Source: Canna indica
Taxonomy: Eukaryota > Streptophyta > Magnoliopsida > Zingiberales > Cannaceae
Direction: 5' to 3'
Assembly: GCA_034359265.1 (NCBI GenBank)
Contig: CP136891.1
Span: forward strand, 80,902,501-80,966,500
DNA: 64,000 bases
In this document: positions 49,006-60,378 of the stretch, in pieces
Numbering within the stretch: the stretch's first letter is position 1
Layout: every line of letters starts with the position of its first letter
The notes under the pieces: generated by a model
Told to the model about the DNA's origin: nothing
Databases searched by the model: none
Seen by the model: only the letters and a program-made list of their open reading frames with translations
Position numbers and translations under genes: made by a program

Positions 49006-49640
49006 CAAATTATAGTTGTGCATGCAAAAGACACTCTGACGCTTAAGTTAAAATATGTTCGAGGTGGAGGTAATAGAAACTGGAATCTATGGTACCTGAA
49101 GCGTGTCGTGTCTGTATATAATATGGGATGATGGATGATTGGCGATGATGCCTCCCGATAATCTCGTAGGGAGGTTACTCAAAATGGGTTGAGGCTGAGG
49201 AGGATGAAGGTAGATGACCCCGCACTATATGGCTACAACAACACCCGTGCATGGCCTGTTGTGCCAATGTCATATACACGACTGTGGTCGAGGCTTGCCA
49301 CATGCATCCATGCGCCAACACCAAGCTGATGCTGCGTTGGATCATCTCCCCCGCAAGGTCACCAACTCACTATACATGGTCTTTAAAAAAAATTAAGTTG
49401 ATTAATTAAATTAATTATACATAATATAACCATATAAAATAATTTAAATATTAACTTACTTGTATCGTCTTTGGCCTCCCGCTGATGAACTCACCCTGAT
49501 GATGACCACGTTGATATATATGTGTCCCCTCGAAGACCCTCAAAGGGTCAGCCGGGATGAGCATCCTCGTGCTCGTATCGCAGGCGGCGATCGCCGCCCC
49601 GCCATAATAGGCTGGGGTGGCCTCCCCTAGCAACTTTTTT
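49006..49640 (-). mobile_element. LTR scrap and second TnpA-like relic
   Basis: 49020-49060 (gcaaaagacactctgacgct) resembles the presumed gypsy LTR relic at 19225. 49451-49633 on the minus strand reads RVFEGTHIYQRGHHQGEFIS, which aligns with VFERTHRRAHGTGEYIDNRA of the CACTA element at about 31450. It is followed after an intron-like AT-rich gap by MYSELVTLRGR at about 49370, then stops. This is a decayed Ptta/En-Spm TnpA-like gene from a relative of the element at 30-37 kb. Confidence 0.55.
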
Positions 49641-49739
49641 AAATTTTAATAATTAATATATTTATATATTATAATATATTTCTAATATGATACAATAAAA
49701 TATAATATAATATAATATAATTAGATTTTCTCCAATTTA

Positions 49740-50669
49740 ATTTTTTTGGTGTGTTCGATCGCTGCCATCGCCCCGTTGCGGCTCCTATGAGTTTGACTCG
49801 CTCTAAATTAGCATGACCCTAGGCGCAGTCCTTGACCCTAAATGTGGCCTTCAGCTCCTATAAGTCCAGCTCGCTCTAAATGAGCATGACGCTAGGTGCA
49901 GCCCTACCTTATGCTCCCCGCAAGCTTGGCTTGACCCCATGCGCAGTCCTTAGCCCTAAATGTGGCATCTGGCTCTTTTGAGTTTGACTTGCTCTAAATG
50001 AGCACAACCTCGAGTGTGGTTCTCGGCCATCAGCGCCACTAAACATGCTCCCACACTCTTGATGACTCGAAGCGCTCCTTATGAGCTCGATTTTCACCTA
50101 GTTTGGTCGTTACCATCGGCACCATCGAAGACTTGAGCCTTGCGCCCTCAACGACCTGACCGCGCTCCTCGCGAGCTCTGTGTTTCACTAAGTCTGGTCC
50201 TCTGCCTCAACTCCTATTCTCCCACAGTGCAAACCTACTTCACTCCAAGTACAGCACGTACCCGCAAAAGTCCCCCCCCCCCCCCCGCGTATTCTTCTCT
50301 TATGCCTAGTGGTTTGAACCCATAACGATATCTGATATACTGACTAACAGGGCCACACCCATCAACCAACGAGTGCCTTGGAAACTGGCAATTGAATCTC
50401 TAATCATAATTACTCCCCGCCAGGATTAATGATTGCGCATGCGGCGGTGGGCACACGAAAAGACACCCCTTTTCTCTACGCAATCACTATTTACTATGGA
50501 AATCATAAGAGCTGTGAAGCAGCAACATCGATACTCACTGAGGTCTCTTGTTGACTGCACCAGCCGATCGAGGAACCCAATCGATGTTCATCCATCAGGC
50601 TAAGGCTGGAAGCTGACACACTATTAGAGCTCGACACGAAGTCCTTGGACTCCGACCAAGCTCGGGGGC
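49740..50669. mobile_element. Probable LTR-retrotransposon debris with degenerate 115-bp repeats
   Basis: The GC-richer block contains phrases gcagtccttgaccctaaatg and gcagtccttagccctaaatg about 115 bp apart, each followed by gctctaaatgagca. A poly-C run lies at 50272-50287. The tail ccaagctcgggggct at 50656 looks like a polypurine-type tract preceding an LTR. No coding motif is left, so the class is inferred. Confidence 0.4.
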
Positions 50670-50914
50670 TGTGGACTGGACTAGCACTTTGAGCCTAGTC
50701 GGATTAGGCCCAAAAGTGCCCACACTCATGAACCAAACTCAAGCCAGACCAAAAACTACTTAGGCCCATTCTCCACCTGGCCATATAAGGACACTTACAT
50801 CCTCATTAATTACAAGGGATCGATTCATCAATTATGAATCCGACATCTCCGGGATTAGTCTTGATCCATTCTGAACATATCCCCACGAGATTTCGGGAGA
50901 CATTATCATTAGAC
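50670..50914. repeat. Possible truncated LTR
   Basis: Starts tgtggactggactagcactt directly after the purine-rich tract and runs as far as the MITE at 50915. It contains a TATA-like tccacctggccatataagga. The continuation beyond the MITE is not recognisable. Confidence 0.35.
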
Positions 50915-51495
50915 TAGGGATGACAATAATATTCATTTAGACGGGTAGCTGAGGGTATTTATCCGTTTATGATGGATATGGGGGCTAGTTTCCTATCCGT
51001 GGGGATTTCATGGATAATTTTTCTTATCGATTTATTATATGGGATAGGTACGAGTATTATAGTACTCGTACCAGCGGGCACCCGTTATCCGCGAAAATAA
51101 GTAAATTGATCTTATGTTGAAGATTTTATGTTTTAAAATCTTATGTTGATGTTGAGAAATATTTGTAATTTATATTTGAAGACTTTATGTTTTAAAGCCT
51201 TATGATGATGTTGAGAAATATTTGTAGTTTATATTTCAAGATCTTGTGTTTATAACATTTTGTAGTGTGTTTTGTATTTGAAGTTGTTACCAAAACATTC
51301 TAATTTATATTTTTTTAAAGTGTCATGAGTATCCACCAATATCCGTGGGTATCCTCTCCCCCTCCCGCGGGTATTAAATGAGCATCCATTTTTTATACTC
51401 GCGGGGAATTAAGCGGGTAGCGGGTAGCGGGTACCTGTATATTTCGCGGGGCAGGTAGGCACCCCCCATACCATCCCGCCCCGTTGACATCCCTA
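50915..51495. mobile_element. hAT-like MITE (family C), 8-bp TSD cat(t/c)agac
   Basis: 581 bp bounded by cattagac (50907-50914) and catcagac (51496-51503), 7 of 8 identical. Ends: tagggatgacaat and, read inward from the right, tagggatgtcaac. The interior near both ends is made of gggtagcggg/acccgt-type words; the middle has two copies of a phrase aatcttatg(t/a)tgatgttgaga. Confidence 0.87.
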
Positions 51496-51529
51496 CATCA
51501 GACATCCCCATGCATGCCCCCCAAGCCAC

Positions 51530-51843
51530 TCGGGGTAAGCAAGTTCGAGTACCCTATATTGTTTATGATACCCGGATCTTATCCTATTGGAACTTGAAAC
51601 TGGATCATACCCGGAATCACAGATTTTCAGTTTTAGTTTTGGGTACCCTATTGGAACCTGTTCATTTACAGGGTCTAGGGTATAGGTTCCAGGTGCTTGA
51701 TGTGTTAGACCCAGAACCAATTTTAACTGATTCCAAATTTTTGTCTGACCCTACCCGAATTTAATTCGGGTCTATTCAGAACGTACCCAATCGTGTTAGT
51801 TCCAACCTATTCCGGATCTACTCGGTATCCATGCACACCCCTA
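51530..51843. mobile_element. hAT-like MITE (family A), 8-bp TSD caagccac
   Basis: 314 bp with perfect duplications caagccac at 51522-51529 and 51844-51851. The right end, read inward, is taggggtgtgcatggatacc, matching the family A end at 28092. The left end starts tcggggtaag, one base off the TAGGGG consensus. It shares ccagaaccaattttaact with the 27606 copy and is shorter, lacking that copy's internal duplication. Confidence 0.87.
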
Positions 51844-51851
51844 CAAGCCAC

Positions 51852-53460
51852 CCCAAACCAGAAGAAGCATAGGAGCATATCGCCTCGACTTCAGACAACA
51901 ACATCAATCATATATGATTTATAATAATAGAATAAAAATATAAATTCTATAGTCAAATTTTTAAAATAAAATATTAATTGAAATATTTTTAATTAATTAA
52001 AAATATTTTAATTAATTAAAATAGTTTTAAATTGAATTTTAAAATTAGTGGAAATTATTTACCTATTTTCTCGTTTGTTACAAATAAGACAATGTAATTA
52101 TAATTAATTACAATAGATAAATTTGAAAAACACAATTCGAAAATAGTTAAGAAATAATTATTTCTCATTCATCGAGGAATAAAAATAACTATCAACATCT
52201 ACCCCGCGGGAAGATGTCATAGGCACACTGATTCATGTAATTTTTGGGAGCAAATTATTATGAAATTATGCTCCATAAAATTTTTATAGTGTATCAGATA
52301 TGAGTGAACCTAATATTTTTAAGAATAAACCTAGTATCATTAAGATTAAATTTGGAGTAAAAATACTAGATTCGCTTATTTGTAACACATACTCCTAATT
52401 TAAGTTCAATCTGAATTTATATTAGATTCAATATTAATTAATAAGATTAAATTCTCTCCCTTTTTTTTTCTTTTTTCTTTTTTTAAGCGAGAAGCTGCAC
52501 TCTAATTTTGGTACACGCCACTCGTCCACCACATTGGAGTCGCACCTACGTACGCTCGACTCCAGTACTACCCGCTGAGAGCACGTGCGGACGGAATGCT
52601 GTTCAATATGATAAGTCGAATTAATTAGTAACTTTTATACGAATTAATCCACCCTTTGCTTGAGCCGGATGCTTTAAAAAGTCACTATCATGCGTGCAAT
52701 TTGCGTTTCTTTTATTATTATTATTAATATTAGAGAATTCAAGTTTGCTTGCAAATTTGCAATAACAATTAATTGATGTATACATATTAATTAAATTATA
52801 ATTAACTGTTCATCTTGTACTATATATGGATAATTATGCAAAGTATGGATTAGTTAATTTTGACCATCACAACCGCACAATGTTAGAGAAAGCAAATTTA
52901 ATTTGTCCCCCAACTTATTGATTAATCTGTATAATTGACATAATTATGATATACACAAGTCATGACTTCAAGCTAATTAATTAGTTTAAACATCAACCCA
53001 ATATGATTTAAATTAACTATTTTTATTTTTATAATTTTCAGGAAAACAAAATATTAATAGTATCCGTCTTTTCATTTTCTAAAAATATATTTTCGTTAAT
53101 GAAATAACGTCGTTTTCATTTTGATGAAAGCAACAATATCTAACGAAAACACGTTACGCAGGTAGACGAAAATGCCTTTTGAGTTGGGAAGAATTGCAAA
53201 AACACCATCGTGATTTTATCCGCAAAATCCGATATCACTAGTTTCACAAAGACGAAAATGTATTTTCGTGAAACCATTTCCGAAAAATGATTCGGTTCCT
53301 AACAGGGACTACAAACTCAAAAACTCATATAAATATTAAATCAGCAAAAATATATTAATATTATATATGGCAGAGAGTACAATAGAGCTTGGACTTGAAA
53401 AGCCGGGAAATGCGGCTACTTGCTACCTCTCCTCTTGCACCCCATTAATTACCACATTAA
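51852..53460. other. AT-rich intergenic DNA upstream of the WRKY gene
   Basis: No gene. 52960-53330 has repeated gaaaatg/cattttc words and attttcgttaatgaaataacg, with the look of an old MITE. A W-box core TTGACC occurs at about 52860, roughly 1.15 kb before the WRKY start; WRKY genes are often self- or cross-regulated through such sites, but one match is expected by chance. Confidence 0.35.
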
Positions 53461-54012
53461 ATATATAAACAGGCTTTGATTAATCTGCTCTCGTCCTTTA
53501 ACCTTAAATTAACCAACATCATCATCTTCTTTCCTCATGCAGATAACAAAACAAAACCTACAACCTAAACCTATGATTAATTAAACCCCCAGAAAAATCT
53601 CAATCCACCAGTTGTGTAGATTTTTGGACCCTCATGTCATCACAAGCTGGGTAGATTAATCCGCCATCCTTCTCCTCCCACTATATTCTCTCTCCCCTCT
53701 CTCTTTCTCTCTCTTGTGGCGTATTGAAAAGCCCTCTCATGAAAAAGTCAGCTTCTTCTCCATATATTAATATGTACCCCTCTACAGTCTCCTTAAGAAA
53801 CTATTCGACCTTTTCTTCGGTTCAAAGAAGAGCTCTCATCACTAGTTCTTCTTCTTCCCTTTCCCCTTGCTAGGCTCATTTCATGCTTGATCTCTCCCCC
53901 GTGCTTTGAGAGCAAGAAGAAGAAGAGGTTGAGGTTACTTGATTAGCTAGCACTAGCAGCAAGTGCAACGACATCGAGTACGAATTTCTTCTATCTGATC
54001 GATCTTTAGGAC
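53461..54012 (+). promoter_or_regulatory. WRKY proximal promoter and leader
   Basis: A TATA-like atatataaacagg is at 53461. It is followed by CT-rich leader sequence (ctctctcccctctctctttc near 53690), common in plant 5' UTRs, up to the start at 54013. The transcription start cannot be fixed from sequence. Confidence 0.4.
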
Positions 54013-56612
54013 ATGTGCGACTACTTCTGGCAAAGAATGGAGAGCGGCCGCGGTGACCTTACCGACGTCGTCCGCTCCGGTAGCCGGCGCGCGGCGTCGT
54101 CGTCGAGCGCGGCCGAGTTCGATCCGGCGGTGCCCGCCGGGTGGCTGCTTCCGCCTCCGGAGCCGGCGGTCTTCCCGCCAGCGGCGGCAGCAGCAGCAGG
54201 TAGCCCTAGCGGCAACCTCGTGGAGTCCTTATCTCGGCGCCTGCGCGATCCTCTAGAGCTGTACGACGCCGGCGCAGAAGGGATGCTGCCACCGGGGGAG
54301 GAGATGGTCGTTAAGAGTCCTTGTAATGACTTGTTGAGGGTTCTTCAGATCTCGCCTGGCGGCGGCGGCGGCAAGCTGCAGGCTTTGCCGCTCTCGCCGA
54401 TGCCGAGAAGGCCGTGCCCGCTAGGTGGGCAGCCGTCGTCGTCGATGACAGCGGCGAGCGGCAGCTCCATGGCCGGCTCGGTGGATCATGGTGGTGGAGT
54501 GCAGCAGATCTCCTCCCCTCGAGCCATGGGCATCAAAAGAAGGTTCAATTATTTGTGAATGATCTTACACATCTCCCTACAAATATTTTGACAAGCTTGA
54601 CTTCAGCTACAATTTAATGATACCTAATTTTTTGTTGAAGTTAGAGCCCTATGAAAGTCGTAAACTAGGCTTTAAATTAAACTCTCTCTCCTTCTCATGT
54701 GGTGATTGAACTAAAGAACAATTAACTGATATCATCATATCACAAACACAAACACACATCTGTAGCAAGAATACAAAACTTCTCTTAATTATAAATCCAA
54801 GTCTGCAGTTAATCTTGAACTTCTTGTAACTTCATTAATTTACAACACACACACACACACTACACACACACATAAATAAATTTGTTTTCTTGACTCCCAA
54901 TCTTAGATATGTTCATACACACAATTGAATTATCAGACTAAATTGTAAGTTTGTTTACACAGGAAAAGCCAAGCAAAGAAGGTAGTGTGCATTCCTGCAC
55001 CCATAGCAGCAAGTAGCAGACCTAGTACTGGTGAAGTTGTTCCATCTGATCTATGGGCTTGGAGGAAGTATGGCCAGAAACCAATAAAGGGTTCTCCTTA
55101 TCCAAGGTAATTTTAATTTTAATTTGCTTAATTAATTATATATATTAATATATACACACATATATATATGGATAATTATCCAGTTTTAATTTGGCATCTC
55201 TTCATCCCTAATTTATTTCTTTTCTCTCTACGTTTTTATTGGTAAAAATCACATCATTTGGTAATTAAATCAAATAATTAGTTAAAAAGAATAATGTATT
55301 GTGAAGAACAAGGAAGATTTTGCTTCAGCTGTTTAACTGTTTTTTCTATTCTCTTATTGCCTTGCTTCAACCATGCATCCAGTTTTTACTTTATTTCTCT
55401 TTCCTGCCAATACTTATTTTTTCAAAAAGAATATACGCGAATTTCAATGAGGAGAAGCCTAGAAACAATTAATCCAAGAATCAGTTAATTGTTCTTCCTT
55501 AGAAGAAAAAAGAGAATTAATTATGATGAACATATATCTTAAACCTAATACAATTCATGAGTATAGTAATAAGTACACATGAATGAACTTAATATCATTA
55601 ATTTCTTGAAATATGGGAGCTTCAATAATGTAATGATCTAACTACATCCAATACAGTACTTGTCAAAGTCCAGAGGCTGATTTCTGTACATGCAATTGCT
55701 TCATTATACTGATTAATCATGAAGAATGATTCAACCATTAAGAGAGCACAGAAGTAATTTCATCTCCAGTTTGTGAATTTTTGTGTCTCTTCCCCTGTTT
55801 TCTTATTCTTTTTTTAAAGCTGGAGTTGCATTTTAACTGAATATTTTCAGATTACAGGTTATTACTCAACACACTCAATTAAATGATGTATATCTTCTTT
55901 CCTGCATGCTACATATATATGCAATATATAATTCAAATACTGTAATAATCTGTGCCAGTATATACTTGTTAATTTCTCACTTCAACCTTCAATTCTTCCA
56001 TAAATATATATATTTGTGTTGCAGCGAAATCTGCATAAAATCTGATGAATTATATATATTAGGGGTTATTACAGATGCAGCAGCTCGAAAGGATGCTCGG
56101 CGAGGAAGCAAGTGGAGAGAAGCCGAACCGATCCCAACATGTTGGTCATCACTTACACCTCCGAGCACAACCATCCATGGCCGACGCAGCGCAATGCGCT
56201 TGCGGGATCCACCCGGTCACACTCATCCAAGAACGCCGCCGCCGCCGCTGCCTTCACCACCGCCTCTCCACTTCCCAAGGAAGAATCAGTTCAAGCAAAG
56301 CGTAACCTAGTGAAAGAAGAAGACGACGTCGACGAAGAATTATTAGCAGCCTCCAAGCCGGAGGAGAAGGCAGCCGTCAATCAAAGTACCCCTGCCGCCG
56401 AAGACGACGAGCTCGACCGGATTCTCCAATACCAGAGCTATTACAAGCCGATGATCCCCGGCCAGGCCGACGACTTCTTCGCCGGCTTGGCGGAGCTGGA
56501 GGCGGACCCGGTGAGCCTCATCTTCTCCAAAAACAAGCCGGGGGGTGAAGAGGAGGAGCAGGAGAAGGCCTTCGTCGACATGTTCGACTGGGGAGGAGGC
56601 AACACAAATTGA
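54013..56612 (+). CDS. WRKY transcription factor, group IIe
   Basis: Three exons: 54013-54542, 54963-55106, 56063-56612, giving 407 aa. The WRKY domain holds WRKYGQK at residues 210-216 and a zinc finger with C230, C236, H260, H262 (C-x5-C-x23-H-x1-H, the group II pattern). [20 protein letters not shown] and the following [20 protein letters not shown] are typical of group IIe (AtWRKY14/35/65/69 relatives). Intron 2 splits the Arg codon of the PR/GYYR junction, the R-type intron of groups IIc-e. The N-terminal exon is GC-rich with poly-Ala/Gly/Ser and carries [10 protein letters not shown] just before the domain, a basic NLS. The C-terminus is acidic, an activation-domain-like stretch, ending [13 protein letters not shown]. 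It should bind W-box TTGACC/T in the nucleus. The exon 1 donor could instead be gtgaat at 54558, adding about five residues. Confidence 0.93.
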
Positions 56613-57184
56613 AGTTATTATTTATTGGAATACGTACGCAATATTAATGGAGACCTCAGTCGAGGAACTGAATTAAATTAAATTAATTAAACTAAACAAA
56701 AAGATCATGTTGATGATGTTGATGATGGTGATGATGATAAGAATAACAGTTGGATCGACATGGAGTAGTTGCTTAACAAACAGATGGATGGAGGTGCGAT
56801 CAGGAGGAGGAAATGAGACTGAGAGTGACCCACGAGTTTGGAATATTGGCGGATGGGACAGAAAGCTGAGGAACAGAAGCTTTGAACAGTGTCGCAAGTA
56901 CATGCGTTGGATGTGACTAGAAATCAAAAGCCTTCGCAAGGATGTGTGTGAGATAAGGTTTTCTTTTTCCACTGCGCCTGTCTTTTTCCCTTTTTTTTTT
57001 TCCCGCCTTCTTTTCATTGGTGGACAAGACTTATTAGGGTTAGTTCATGTCTTCAACTGGTGAACAGCCTCAAAATTTAAGTCATGTCTTCATAAATCAA
57101 TTAGGGCAATTTACAAAAATATATCTTTCATATTTTCAGATATATATTTTAAATATTTTTTTCCCTCTAGAAGCAGCTCCTTAC
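56613..57184. other. WRKY 3' region, no further gene
   Basis: Contains a short atgatgttgatgatggtgat repeat (about 56707-56740) and a T-rich stretch near 56990. The frames on either strand are products of this biased sequence. No recognisable gene. Confidence 0.4.
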
Positions 57185-57535
57185 TAGAGGTGTGCATGAG
57201 TACTGTGTAAATTTGGAACCGATTGAAACCTATCTGATTGGGTAGATTTTCGGTAGTCTCGAATTAAATTCGACTAGCTAGGATCCAGAACAAAAAACTA
57301 AAGAATCGATTAAAATCGGTTTCGATTCCGGATCCAACACAAGGGATATCCGAAACTTATATCCTTGAACTTGTGAATGAATAAGTTTTAACAAAATACT
57401 TGGAACATGTAAATAAACAGATTCTAGCTAACATGACACTCATAATTTGTAGGGTATAATTTTATGTCCCAACAAAGTAGAGTTCAAATTTAAAATCTAG
57501 GAATCGATCCTATACATAATAAGATTCAGGCATCA
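57185..57535. mobile_element. hAT-like MITE (family A), truncated copy, inverted
   Basis: Starts tagaggtgtgcatgagtac, the same terminus as the right end of the 27606 element, and continues ggaaccgattgaaacc through gattaaaatcggtttcgatt to tctaggaatcgatcctatac. The homology then stops near 57535 without the second terminus or an 8-bp duplication, so one end was lost. Orientation is opposite to the copies at 27606 and 51530. Confidence 0.7.
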
Positions 57536-58556
57536 CGAAAAATATAAAATATTTGACCCCTTCACCCCAACTCCATGCATATTTATGTTTTTTTATAATT
57601 TTTTTACAACGTATGAGGTGCCTTAGATGATGCTAAAAACACGCTATTAAATTGGACAACTCAACTTGTCTCGTGCTTGGTAGACACGTACTAAATGCAT
57701 CATATATTTATAATTATTTTATATTATTTTTTTCATTATACTGAACATTGAAAAATGTTTTTGGAAATAAAATAATTGTAAGGTAGATTTTTGTATATAG
57801 TATATAATATTGCTTATATATATGCAGGTTAAAGGCAAAAGATAAAAAAAGGTAAAGAGGGGAGGAAATAATTAGGGTAGCATGAAATGAAAGTAATGAC
57901 GGGAGGGTTTTAGCCTTGTGTAGATATACACACACATGCACTCGCTTGACATGGACGAATATATGAGACTTTTGTTTGCTTTAATTTGGGGGAACAAACA
58001 AACCCACAAAAGTAAATACGCACACGTGCCAATGATGAGTTTTGGGGCTCAAATTTCGAGCCTGTCTCTCCTTTTAACCCATGGGTAAAAACTCCATTTT
58101 GTTCCAAGCATTCAAACTATATAAAGGCTGTAGGGAAATCAAAACTATGAAAAATACCCCTATTTAGGGAAATCAATACTATGTTATATTCCACCTTAAA
58201 AATGGTAAAGAGTTTACAAGAATTTTGTTAAAAAATCAGCTAAAATCAGCTTACTAACTCTATCCAAAAGTTATATAGATCGCAATCTTAAATAACGTGC
58301 GACTTTAACACCCTCCCCTTTCACGCTCAAAATACACATCTAGAGCGTGAAAAATTAGAAATCGTAGGTCTGACTCTGATATCAGATTAGAAAATCAGTA
58401 TTGGATCTAACTTTCCTCGAAAATTAGCTCATGGGGGGAGTATTGCTCAATTTATTTAAAAATTATCTAGATCATAACTTTAACTAATGTGAGACTTTAA
58501 CACACTTCCTCACGCCTTGGATCTAACTTATTTTGGGATTGAATTAGATCCAAGAC
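57536..58556. other. Intergenic; repeat with duplicated phrase at 58200-58556
   Basis: 57536-58130 shows no gene. From about 58210 the phrase tatatagatcgcaatcttaa followed by aataacgtgcgactttaaca recurs about 220 bp later in diverged form (tctagatcataactttaact; atgtgagactttaacac). The phrase tctgatatcagattagaaaa lies between them. This resembles an interspersed plant repeat, and it was the target of the next MITE. Confidence 0.4.
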
Positions 58557-58677
58557 TAGGGGTGTCCGTTATTCGGTTTACACCGAATCGAACAAAAAAA
58601 CTGAGCCAAATTTTTTGGTTTGATTCGATTTGGACACTGCTGGGTTCGATTCTTGACCAGAACCGAAAACCGAACTA

Positions 58678-58719
<42 letters not shown>

Positions 58720-58946
58720 TTTTAACTTAATAGTTAATACACCCGAATCCGATATTTCACTCGGATTCGATTAATTTTTTCATGTATCTTTGTGTAAATG
58801 AAATTTTGGTTTTTTCGGGTAGGGAACCGAATTCGGTTCGGTTCGGGCTTATTCGGTTTTTGGGTAATTCGGTTTGGATATTAAAAAAATCGATTTTGAA
58901 TAATTCGATTCGATTCGATTCGGGTTGAACCGAATGGACAGATCTA
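58557..58946. mobile_element. hAT-like MITE (family D), 8-bp TSD tccaagac
   Basis: 390 bp with perfect duplications tccaagac at 58549-58556 and 58947-58954. Ends: taggggtgtcc on the left and, read inward from the right, tagatctgtcc. The interior is rich in ttcggtttggttcg- and cgaatcgaa-type words, largely self-complementary, with a (TA)n run at about 58680-58713. It interrupts the repeat that begins near 58210. Confidence 0.9.
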
Positions 58947-58954
58947 TCCAAGAC

Positions 58955-59282
58955 TGATTTTCTAACCAGTATTAACAGAATTATGAATACCTCTGTTTAG
59001 AGAGTTTACGATAAGAAGATTTTAAACATCTCCCTGGTTTCTTGCAACCTTTTGGACTGAGTTGCTTCATGATCTTCGAGAGCTAGCTGGTTTAACATAA
59101 TTGAAGAAATTAAAATGTAAATTAATTTGCCACGAATTAAAGATTGATGATTAAGCAGCAGACTCGATCCATGCATGGTGGAAGCGGGGTTCATCATCCA
59201 TCCTATCATATCACATCATACATGCATGCATATCAATGCATATATGTCTACTTGATTATTGATTCAATGGTTGGTCTTTTGA
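58955..59282. other. Intergenic, no gene recognised
   Basis: AT-rich with catgcatgcat words near 59220. The 67-codon minus frame at 59006-59209 has no resemblance to a known family. Confidence 0.4.
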
Positions 59283-59839
59283 CACTATAACAAATCATTG
59301 TTATTTTGATGCGAGAATAAAGACATCAACAACAGTCGAAATGAATATACTGACGCTAGCAAAAATGATAAAAAAATGAGTGGAATATGACGAGAGCCTA
59401 TATGCTCGTTTCGACGCCTGTGCAGACGTCGAAATGTTAGATATATGGACGCCTGCGTATAAGCGTCAGCAAGCGTCGATATATCGAACATTTCGATATT
59501 TGCTCAAGCGTCAAAAGATTTTTTCTAAAAAATATTTTTTTAACATACCAACGCCTGTCAGAGGCGTCGGTATATTTATTTTTTATTTTTTAAAAAAATA
59601 ATAATCCTTGAATTCCGCTGCATTGCGGTGGAATTCGAGGAGCCGCCGCACGCGGAATTGGAATTTCGCGTGCGGCGGAAATCAAAAGGCGCGAAAAATG
59701 AATCCTCACCTTTTGGAATTAATTCCGTCGCGCGCGGAATTCCAATTCCGCATGCGGCGGATTAAGGGCAGGCGCGAATCCATGCCTGCTCGATTTCCAC
59801 ACGTGGCGGACATCGAGCGGCGCGTATCCGCGCATGTTC

Positions 59840-59870
<31 letters not shown>

Positions 59871-60378
59871 CATTAATAAATTTTGAAAATTTCGATATAA
59901 ATAAAAGTTTAAAAAAATTACCAACCTTGTACAAAATTTAATATCTTGAATGAATTTGATAACCCGTAAAAAAGAGAAGAAAATATTAGTGAAAAAAATA
60001 AGTAAGAATAGAAAAGAAATAAAATGAAAATCTCTACGTTCGGTCATTTGGCTTGAAGAGAGAATAGGAGAAAGAAAGGGATAGAAGAAAGAAGAAAAAT
60101 GAGAAAGAAGAAGAGGAAGAGAAAAAAAAATGAAGGAAGAAGTATAAATAGAAAAAATATATTAAAAAAAAATAAAAATAAAACCTACGGGTTGGACGTC
60201 GAAATATTTCGGTGCCTCTTGACAGCAGGCACCGAATTTTTTCGACGTCTGTTGTCAGAAGTCGATTTTTTTCGACGTCGAAATTTATTGTATTAAATTT
60301 TTTAAATAGTTTTACATTTCGACGCTTATAGTAAGTGTCAAAATTTTGGTGTCGATATATAACGATTTTGTTGTAGTG
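59283..60378. mobile_element. Non-autonomous CACTA-ended element
   Basis: 1096 bp. Ends: CACTATAACAAATCATTGTT on the left and, read inward from the right, CACTACAACAAAATCGTTAT. Flanking triplets are tga and tta (2 of 3 match), roughly as expected for a 3-bp CACTA duplication. The subterminal regions repeat gacgcctg, gacgtcgaaat and gcgtcgg in both orientations. The core has GC-rich palindromes around gcggaattccaattccgc (59630-59780) and a (TA)n run at 59838-59862. There is no transposase. The motif set is unrelated to the AGCAACGG set of the 30-kb element, so it is a different CACTA family. Confidence 0.8.

Noticed and set aside
56673..57017. 114-codon minus-strand frame downstream of the WRKY gene
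   Set aside because: It comes from the gatgatgtt repeat and a purine-rich tract; composition is low complexity and no motif is present.
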